From assembly GCA_012729335.1 (NCBI GenBank), contig JAAYDJ010000007.1, positions 186,001 through 250,000 on the forward strand: DNA of 64,000 nt, in the 5' to 3' direction. The stretch comes from Bacteroidales bacterium (GTDB lineage Bacteria > Bacteroidota > Bacteroidia > Bacteroidales > Prolixibacteraceae). This document shows positions 8,282 to 14,864 of this stretch, in pieces. The translations under genes and the position numbers were made by a program. The notes beneath the pieces were generated by a model. That model had not been told where the DNA came from and ran no database searches. It saw only the letters and a program-made list of their open reading frames with translations. Position 1 is the stretch's first letter. Each line of letters opens with the position of its first letter.

Positions 8282-9754
8282 ATGGGAAAAAGTGTATTGG
8301 TGGTGGGGGCCGGACTGGCCGGACTGGCTGCGGCCCTTCGGCTGGCAAAAAACGGCTATAGCGTGCACATCGTGGAAAAAAACAGCCAGCCCGGGGGCAG
8401 GCTCAACCAGCTTAAAAAGGAGGGCTTCACCTTTGACACGGGCCCCAGTTTTTTCAGCATGTCATACGAGTTTAAACAGTTCGCCCGCGATTGCGGCATC
8501 GACCTGCCTTTCAGGTACGTCGAACTCGATCCCCTCTACACGGTCAACTTCAGCAACAGTCCCAAAACGTGGTACCTCTATAAGGATATCAAAAAGCTTG
8601 CGGCCCAGTTTGAAGAAGTGGAGCCAGACTTCGAAGAGAAAATGAGGCGTTACCTCGATAAGTGCCGCCGCATCTTCCATGATACCGTCGATATTGTTAT
8701 CAAGCAGAATTTTAACTCCCTGTTTGATTTCGGTCTGGCCCTCATGCGGGTCAATCCTGTTCATCTTCCCATTCTCTTCCGGAAATTCAACCAGCAGGTC
8801 AACCGTTATTTTGTGTCGGCTGAAGCCCGCAGGATGGTCTCCCTGGTCGCCTTCTTCCTGGGGAGAACCCCCTTTGATACCAGTGCAGTATACACCCTGC
8901 TCTCCTATACCGAATTCATGCACGACGGCTATTACAATGTGGAGGGGGGGATGTATGGCATCGTGGAAGGATTGGTGCGCGAACTCGACAAGGCCGGAGT
9001 GAAAATCACCTGCAATACGGAGATCACCGGCTTCAGGGGCGCCAACGGACGTCTGGAGGCCTTTACCGACCGCAGCGGCCAGGAATGGAGCGCCGATCTT
9101 TTTCTGGCCAACGGCGATGCAGCGGTCTTCCGGGGCAGCGTGATGAACCGCATGGCCTTCTCGCCCGAAAAACTCGACCGGATGGAGTGGACCATGGGCT
9201 ATTTAACCATTTACCTGGGTATCCGCCGGAAACTCCCCCACGTCAACCATCATAACTATTTTCTGGGCGATAACTTCGAAGCCTATGCCCGCGACGTCAG
9301 AATCAACCCCGATACCCTGCAGAAACCCTATTACTACGTCAACGTCATCTCCAAGTACAACGACCATTGTGCCCCGGAAGGGTGCGAAAGCCTCTTTTTC
9401 GTCTGTCCTGTTCCTGACCTGCGTTACAAACCCGACTGGTCGGACCGCGAGGAGATTGCCATGAGCATCATTTCTGACTTCGGAAAACGGATCGGCCAGG
9501 ATATCGTTCCCGACATCCTTACCAAAACCATTTACACCCCCCTCGAGTGGAAGGAACAGTTCAACCTCCACCGGGGAAGCGGACTCGGGCTCTCTCACAA
9601 GATCATGCAGATCGGTGCCTTCAGACCCAAAAACTACGACGAGGAGTTTAAGAACCTGTTTTATGCCGGCGCTTCCACCATCCCGGGAGCCGGGCTGCCC
9701 ATGGCCATCATCTCGGCCAACCTCGCCTTCGAGCGTATGACTGCTGTCCTCTGA
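8282..9754 (+). CDS. crtI: Phytoene desaturase-family FAD oxidoreductase (CrtI or CrtD type)
   Basis: A 490-residue flavoprotein. The N-terminal dinucleotide fold is VVGAGLAGL, followed by the family block VEKNSQPGGRLNQL and DTGPSFF. The C-terminal FAD signature is LFYAGASTIPGAGLPMA. CrtI converts phytoene to lycopene; the close paralogue CrtD makes a 3,4-double bond in 1-hydroxy-carotenoids. Sequence alone does not separate them here, and it is the only desaturase in the window. If it is CrtD, a second enzyme must be encoded elsewhere. It is the last gene of the operon; the next gene is convergent, 31 bases beyond. Confidence 0.85.
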   Translation: MGKSVLVVGAGLAGLAAALRLAKNGYSVHIVEKNSQPGGRLNQLKKEGFTFDTGPSFFSMSYEFKQFARDCGIDLPFRYVELDPLYTVNFSNSPKTWYLYKDIKKLAAQFEEVEPDFEEKMRRYLDKCRRIFHDTVDIVIKQNFNSLFDFGLALMRVNPVHLPILFRKFNQQVNRYFVSAEARRMVSLVAFFLGRTPFDTSAVYTLLSYTEFMHDGYYNVEGGMYGIVEGLVRELDKAGVKITCNTEITGFRGANGRLEAFTDRSGQEWSADLFLANGDAAVFRGSVMNRMAFSPEKLDRMEWTMGYLTIYLGIRRKLPHVNHHNYFLGDNFEAYARDVRINPDTLQKPYYYVNVISKYNDHCAPEGCESLFFVCPVPDLRYKPDWSDREEIAMSIISDFGKRIGQDIVPDILTKTIYTPLEWKEQFNLHRGSGLGLSHKIMQIGAFRPKNYDEEFKNLFYAGASTIPGAGLPMAIISANLAFERMTAVL

Positions 9755-9785
9755 TCCTTTCCCCGCAGAAGATCTGCCCTAAACG

Positions 9786-10874
9786 TCAGGCCAGTTCATG
9801 CATTGGTATAAACCATATAAAATTCCAAACGCAAGATTTCGGATTTTGGATTTCGGACTCAAGACTCATTCCAGACCCAGGATTCCAATATTCAAGATTC
9901 AAGATTCCAGATTCCCGACTCCCGATTCCATACCTTGCTCCCTGGAAGGTGTTGCGTTCTTCCAGCAGTTTTTCGACCATATGGGTAAAGACATGGTTTT
10001 TGATCCCCCAGGAGGGGGCGACCAACAGGGATGCCGGAGCCTGGCTGGTGAAACGTTCCACTGTAATGGCCGGATTCAGCCGCTCCAGATAATCGACGAC
10101 CAGTGATGCGTAGGCGTCAGCCGTGAAGAGGTGGAACCGGGAGGGATTTTTCCGGTACTGCGCCGCCAGAGCCGTTCCCTTGTGGATCTGCAGCTGGTGG
10201 AGCTTCAGGTTATCAACAGGGAGCTGTGAAATCACGGCGGCCTGCTCCAGGATCTCCCGGTGGTTCTCCCCCGGAAGTCCCAGAATCATGTGAGCGGTGG
10301 TGCGGAGTTTACGGGCTGCAGCTTTTTCCAGCGCCATGACCGATTCCCCGAAGGTATGGCCCCTGTTGATTTCCCTGAGCGTGCGGTCGAGATGCGATTC
10401 CACACCCAGTTCCAGCATGATATAATACTTCTCCGACAATTCGGCAAGGTAATCAAGGGTCTCTTCGCCCAGACAATCGGGACGGGTGGCAATGACCAGC
10501 CCCACCACTCCCTGGCAGGCAAGGGCTTCCCTATAAAGGGTGCGGAGCCGCTCCACAGGGGCATACGTGTTGCTGTAGGACTGAAAGTAAGCCAGGTACT
10601 TCATGCCGGCATACTTGTGCGCAAAGAAGGCTATGCCTTCCTCCATCTGCCGGCTTACCGGCCGCCTTTCCTCTGTCATCCCCGGCGAAAAAGCTGCATT
10701 ATTACAGTAAGTACACCCCCCCTTACCCCGCGTTCCGTCACGGTTCGGACAGGTAAATCCCGCTTCGATGCTGATCTTCTGCACCTTCTCCCCACCGAAG
10801 AGCTTCCGGAAATGCGGCCCGAAACTGTGATACCTCCCTCTATGCCCCCAGGCAAACACCTGCATATGCTTCAT
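9786..10874 (-). CDS. Radical SAM protein, TIGR01212/YhcC-like family
   Basis: The cluster motif CPNRDGTRGKGGCTYC, with SISIEAGF-type context before it (QKISIEAGFTCPN), marks the YhcC-like radical SAM family, which typically has about 300-310 residues and unknown function. The ATG at 10874 (protein begins MKHMQVFAWG) is preferred over an upstream frame extension, because the family starts here and a minus-7 box lies just upstream. The core ends around ARYG. The last 46 residues are encoded by a degenerate repeat region and are unlike the family, so the C-terminal tail is probably accidental read-through of repeat DNA before a stop at 9786. Confidence 0.82.
   Translation of the reverse strand: MKHMQVFAWGHRGRYHSFGPHFRKLFGGEKVQKISIEAGFTCPNRDGTRGKGGCTYCNNAAFSPGMTEERRPVSRQMEEGIAFFAHKYAGMKYLAYFQSYSNTYAPVERLRTLYREALACQGVVGLVIATRPDCLGEETLDYLAELSEKYYIMLELGVESHLDRTLREINRGHTFGESVMALEKAAARKLRTTAHMILGLPGENHREILEQAAVISQLPVDNLKLHQLQIHKGTALAAQYRKNPSRFHLFTADAYASLVVDYLERLNPAITVERFTSQAPASLLVAPSWGIKNHVFTHMVEKLLEERNTFQGARYGIGSRESGILNLEYWNPGSGMSLESEIQNPKSCVWNFIWFIPMHELA
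9828..9925. repeat. Degenerate short-motif repeat (GATTC / AAGATTC / CGACTC units)
   Basis: About 100 bases are built from diverged copies of a roughly 7-11 base motif around gattc, such as caagattc, ccagattc, cgactccc and cgattcc. There are no spacers of constant size, so it is not CRISPR. It begins just past the end of the carotenoid operon and forms the 3' end of the radical SAM frame. Confidence 0.7.
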
Positions 10875-10887
10875 GAGTTTGAAACCC

Positions 10888-10895
10888 CAAAAATA
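10888..10895 (-). promoter_or_regulatory. Minus-7 box TATTTTTG for the radical SAM gene
   Basis: An exact TAnnTTTG match on the minus strand, 13 bases before the ATG at 10874. It supports the shorter protein start. No clear minus-33 element was found. Confidence 0.4.
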
Positions 10896-11050
10896 CGATA
10901 ATTGGCATTGCGGGAAAAACTTTGGCCCCGCATCCTTCTTCACCCATGCCTACTGTTGAAAACTAGGATGAAAACTTTCATGCACTTTGGGTCGCCTTCG
11001 CATGTAAACAATGTGAAAATTCCTATTTTTAAACGAAAAACCTTTTGATT

Positions 11051-12580
11051 ATGTTCACTGTACAAGATAAGGCCCAGATGACCACCCGGGGTAATGACCC
11101 GGAAGAAGTTCTGAAGCAGATCGGCTATTTCCGCAGCGGATTTCCCTTTCTGCCCGTGGTGGAGGCCGCTTCCCCCGGAAACGGAATATTCACCCCCGGC
11201 CATGATGAAATTGACCAGCTGAAGTGTTTTTACGCTGAGAAGTGTGCCTCAGGGATTTCCGTCATGAAGTTTGTTCCCGCTTCCGGGGCGGCCAGCAGGA
11301 TGTTCAAGGCGCTTTTCACCGCCCTTGACGACCTGAAATCAGGCAAAACGGAAGAGGAGGTTCTGGCCGGTAACAAGGATGCCCGTGAGTTTTATTCCAG
11401 AATCAGTGATTTTGCCTTTGCCGGGGATCTGAAGTCGGCCCTGGCTTCCGCCGGCCAACCTGAAACCCTGCGCACCCTCCTGGAATTTCTGCTGACCTCC
11501 GCCGGCCTTAACTACGGCAGCCTCCCCAAAGGCCTGCTCCTCTTTCACCGCTATGCCGGTCACTGCCGCACCCCCTTTGAAGAACACCTGGTCGAAGGCG
11601 CCCGCTATGCCCGGGATGCCGCAAACGTGGTCAAACTCCATTTTACCGTATCCCCGGAGCACGAATCGGGTTTCAGAGATTTGCTGGCCCGCATCAGGGA
11701 GGCCTATGAAGCTGAATTCGGAGTGACTTTCGACGTGGGTTTCAGCCATCAGAAACCCTCCACCGATACCATTGCCGTCGACATGAACAATGAACCCTTC
11801 CGGGAAAACGACGGCTCCCTGCTGTTCCGGCCCGGCGGCCACGGAGCCCTGCTCGAAAACCTCAACGACCTCGATGCCGACCTTGTCTTTATAAAGAACA
11901 TCGATAACGTGGTGCCCGACACCCTTAAGGAACCTACCTTTACCTGGAAGATGGTGCTCGCTGGCATGCTCTTGCGGGTGCAGGAGCAGCTTTTCCGCTA
12001 TCAAAAGGAGCTGAACGAGAAGTATTCCCATTCCATTGAGAGCGGTTTTCTGGCCGAAGTGGCCAGTTTCCTGGAGAACACCCTCCATACCCGGCCCGAT
12101 AGAAACCACTACTATACCGAGAAGGAAGAGCTGGTGGAATATCTGCGGCAGAAGCTGAACCGCCCTTTGCGGGTCTGCGGAATGGTCCGTAACCTGGGGG
12201 AACCCGGAGGCGGCCCCTTCTGGGCCATGAACCAGGATGGCACGGTTTCCCTCCAGATCGCCGAAAGCGTCCAGATCGACCAGCACCATCCTGTACAGGC
12301 CGCTATCGCCCGGAATGCCACCCATTTCAACCCCGTGGACCTGGTGTGCGGCCTCCGGAATTATAAGGGCGAAAAATATGACCTGATGGCCTTCAGGGAT
12401 CCACAGACCGGATTCATCTCCCACAAGTCAAAAGACGGCAGGGATCTGAAAGCCCAGGAACTCCCCGGCCTGTGGAATGGCGCCATGAGCGACTGGAATA
12501 CCCTCTTCGTGGAAGTCCCCGTGGAAACCTTCAACCCCGTGAAAACAGTTAACGATTTGTTGAGGGAACAGCATCAATAA
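11051..12580 (+). CDS. DUF4301 family protein
   Basis: A 509-residue protein of the Bacteroidota-wide DUF4301 family. The N-terminal KFVPASGAASRMFK motif resembles the phosphate-binding loop of sugar nucleotidyltransferases, so a nucleotide or sugar-phosphate transferase activity has been guessed for the family; no reaction is established. The protein is soluble, with no signal peptide or membrane segment. The ATG at 11051 is chosen over a TTG six bases upstream. It is divergent from the radical SAM gene across roughly 175 bases and is followed after 58 bases by a TPR gene with its own promoter. Confidence 0.8.
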   Translation: MFTVQDKAQMTTRGNDPEEVLKQIGYFRSGFPFLPVVEAASPGNGIFTPGHDEIDQLKCFYAEKCASGISVMKFVPASGAASRMFKALFTALDDLKSGKTEEEVLAGNKDAREFYSRISDFAFAGDLKSALASAGQPETLRTLLEFLLTSAGLNYGSLPKGLLLFHRYAGHCRTPFEEHLVEGARYARDAANVVKLHFTVSPEHESGFRDLLARIREAYEAEFGVTFDVGFSHQKPSTDTIAVDMNNEPFRENDGSLLFRPGGHGALLENLNDLDADLVFIKNIDNVVPDTLKEPTFTWKMVLAGMLLRVQEQLFRYQKELNEKYSHSIESGFLAEVASFLENTLHTRPDRNHYYTEKEELVEYLRQKLNRPLRVCGMVRNLGEPGGGPFWAMNQDGTVSLQIAESVQIDQHHPVQAAIARNATHFNPVDLVCGLRNYKGEKYDLMAFRDPQTGFISHKSKDGRDLKAQELPGLWNGAMSDWNTLFVEVPVETFNPVKTVNDLLREQHQ

Positions 12581-12586
12581 CAGATT

Positions 12587-12619
12587 TTTGTCCTGAATTA
12601 AAAGGTTTTTATACATTTG
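12587..12619 (+). promoter_or_regulatory. Promoter TTTG-N21-TACATTTG before the TPR gene
   Basis: Minus-33 TTTG is at 12587-12590 and the exact minus-7 box is at 12612-12619, 20 bases before the ATG at 12639. It is one of the two best-formed Bacteroidota promoters in the window. Confidence 0.6.
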
Positions 12620-12638
12620 CAGCTTAATTGGGTCAGAA

Positions 12639-14054
12639 ATGAGCGACGACGACCGCGAATATTATGACGAACAGGATGCCCAGGCAGCCTATGACAGGTT
12701 CAGGGATTCGCTCCGGGAAGGCGCTTTCCGCTATTTCGACGTGGTAGAATTTGAGGGGATCATTGACAACCTGATGGATGAAGGCGATTACGAAAATGCC
12801 CATGTAGCCATCGAACATGCCATGACCATTCACCCCTCCGCACTCCCGGTCCGCATCCGCTATGCCCAATACCTTATCAACAAAGGGAAAACCAAGGACG
12901 CTCTCGAAGAACTGGCCTTTCTGGAAAAGGTCGACAGCGAAAACCCTGATATTTTCCTGATGCAGGGAACCAGCCATCTTTTAGAGGGCAGCAGGGAAAA
13001 AGCCGAATCCTCCTTCCGTAAAGCCGTGGCATTCGCTGGTGAGGAGGTGGCCGACATTCTTTATCATATCGGCACCTCATGGATCTCAGTGGGAAATCTG
13101 GAGATGGCCATCCTCTATTTTGAACGCTCCTTCCGTGTCGACCCCGAAAATGAAATGGTCCTCAACGACCTGGGGTATTTCTACGACCAGCTCGGATATC
13201 CCGAAAAAAGCATCCGTTTTTACAACCTTTATCTGGATCTTGATCCGTTCAATCCGGCGGTATGGTTCAACCTGGGGATTGCCTACAACAGGACAAGCCG
13301 TTTTGAGAAGGCCCTGGAAGCCTATGAGTATTGCCTGGCCCTGAACGAGAGCTTTTACCATGCCATCTTCAACAAGGCCAACTCCCTGGCAAACCTGGAA
13401 AGGTACCGTGAAGCCATTGCGGCCTACAGGGATTACCTGAAGTCGGATCCGGAGAATGACGACGCCTGGTGTTATATGGGGGAATGTTACCTCAACCAGG
13501 GGCGCTATAAAATGGCAGGCCGTTATTACCAGAAAGCCCTTTCCATCAATGCCGTCAACGACATCGCCCTCTTTTCCCTGGGGATCGTAAGATGGGTGGA
13601 GAAGAACTTCAGGGAAAGCCTGCGGCTTATCCGTAAGGCCATCTCCCTGGAAGAGGAAATGCCCGATTACTGGTTTACCTACGCCAGGGTGCTGGGTGAC
13701 GCCGGCATGATCAGGGAAGCCCGCAGGGCTTTCAATAAGGCGGTCCACCTCCATCCAGGCAACGCCGAAATTTGGATTTACTACGCCGAGTTCCTTCATC
13801 AGAACGGGTTGGTCAGCGAGGCCATCAGTACCCTGAAGAAGGGCGTAAGACACAACAATACCGATGCGGTCATCAAATACCACCTGGCAGGGTATCTCTT
13901 TGAAACCAACGACGAAAAGGAAGCCGCCCTTCTGCTGGAAACAGCCCTGAAACTCGACTTCAACCGCCATGACAACCTCTTCAGGGTTTGCCCCAAGGCT
14001 GCCCAGAACGATTCGGTCCGTAAACTCATCAAGTCCTACACTCCCCTGAAATAG
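12639..14054 (+). CDS. Tetratricopeptide-repeat scaffold protein
   Basis: A 471-residue cytoplasmic protein with no signal peptide. After an acidic N-terminus (MSDDDREYYDEQD), almost the whole length is made of 34-residue TPR helix pairs, about ten of them; clear units include AVWFNLGIAYNRTSRFEKAL and DAWCYMGECYLNQGRYKMA. TPR proteins bind partner proteins; the partner here is unknown. It is widely seen in Bacteroidota next to aroE, which starts 5 bases downstream with a GGAG ribosome site in between, so the two form an operon driven by the promoter at 12587-12619. Confidence 0.85.
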   Translation: MSDDDREYYDEQDAQAAYDRFRDSLREGAFRYFDVVEFEGIIDNLMDEGDYENAHVAIEHAMTIHPSALPVRIRYAQYLINKGKTKDALEELAFLEKVDSENPDIFLMQGTSHLLEGSREKAESSFRKAVAFAGEEVADILYHIGTSWISVGNLEMAILYFERSFRVDPENEMVLNDLGYFYDQLGYPEKSIRFYNLYLDLDPFNPAVWFNLGIAYNRTSRFEKALEAYEYCLALNESFYHAIFNKANSLANLERYREAIAAYRDYLKSDPENDDAWCYMGECYLNQGRYKMAGRYYQKALSINAVNDIALFSLGIVRWVEKNFRESLRLIRKAISLEEEMPDYWFTYARVLGDAGMIREARRAFNKAVHLHPGNAEIWIYYAEFLHQNGLVSEAISTLKKGVRHNNTDAVIKYHLAGYLFETNDEKEAALLLETALKLDFNRHDNLFRVCPKAAQNDSVRKLIKSYTPLK

Positions 14055-14059
14055 GAGTC

Positions 14060-14821
14060 ATGCAAACCTACGGACTGATAGGTTTTCCCTTGGGGCACTC
14101 ATTTTCCAAACCCTATTTCACTGAAAAGTTCCTGCGGGAAGGAAGGAATGCACAATACCTTAATTTTGAGCTCGATGACATCGGGCGGTTGCCCGGCTTG
14201 CTGGAGGAGCATCCTGATCTGGCGGGGTTTAACGTGACTATTCCCTATAAGCGGCAGATCATTCCGTATATGGACCTTCTTGACCGGATCGCTGCCGGAG
14301 CGGAGGCGGTGAATACGGTGCGGGTGGTTCGCCGGGGCGGCAGGCCTTTCCTCGAGGGTTTCAATACCGATGTACACGGATTTTGGGCAAGTCTCTCCCC
14401 CCTGCTGGGGCCGGAACATCGCGGGGCCCTGGTACTGGGAAGCGGAGGCGCAAGCGCCGCTGTGGTCTTTGCCCTCAAAGAAGCGGGTCTGAAATCCCTG
14501 CTGGTCTCCCGCAAACCCTCCCTCCCGGGCATGATCTCCTATTCAGGAATCACCCCCCGCATCATGGAGGAGTATACCCTGATCATCAACACCACCCCCC
14601 TGGGAACCTTCCCCAGGGAGGAGACCTTTCCTCCCATCCCTTACGAACGGATCACCCCCCGCCATTTGCTTTTTGACCTGGTGTACAACCCCGCGGAAAC
14701 CCTCTTTCTGGCACGCGGCCGCCAACAGGGTGCCCTCGTGAAAAACGGCTATGAGATGCTGCTCCTGCAGGCTGAAAAAGCATGGGAAATCTGGAGCAGC
14801 CCGGGCACCTGCATGCCATGA
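14060..14821 (+). CDS. aroE: Shikimate dehydrogenase
   Basis: A 253-residue NADP-dependent shikimate dehydrogenase, which reduces 3-dehydroshikimate to shikimate in aromatic amino acid synthesis. The substrate-binding N-terminus has GHSFSKPYF (the Ser pair that binds shikimate) and NVTIPYK with the catalytic lysine; the partner aspartate lies in GFNTDVHGF. The nucleotide-binding loop is GSGGASAA. Length is slightly short but normal for Bacteroidota AroE. It is the second gene after the TPR protein and convergent with the next gene, 43 bases away. Confidence 0.92.
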   Translation: MQTYGLIGFPLGHSFSKPYFTEKFLREGRNAQYLNFELDDIGRLPGLLEEHPDLAGFNVTIPYKRQIIPYMDLLDRIAAGAEAVNTVRVVRRGGRPFLEGFNTDVHGFWASLSPLLGPEHRGALVLGSGGASAAVVFALKEAGLKSLLVSRKPSLPGMISYSGITPRIMEEYTLIINTTPLGTFPREETFPPIPYERITPRHLLFDLVYNPAETLFLARGRQQGALVKNGYEMLLLQAEKAWEIWSSPGTCMP

Positions 14822-14864
14822 CTTCCACGTGAAGGCCATGGATATTTACATACTGCCCGGGGTG

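Noticed and set aside
9828-9925. Possible CRISPR array
   Set aside because: The repeated unit is only about 7-11 bases, degenerate, with no constant repeat or spacer length and no cas genes.
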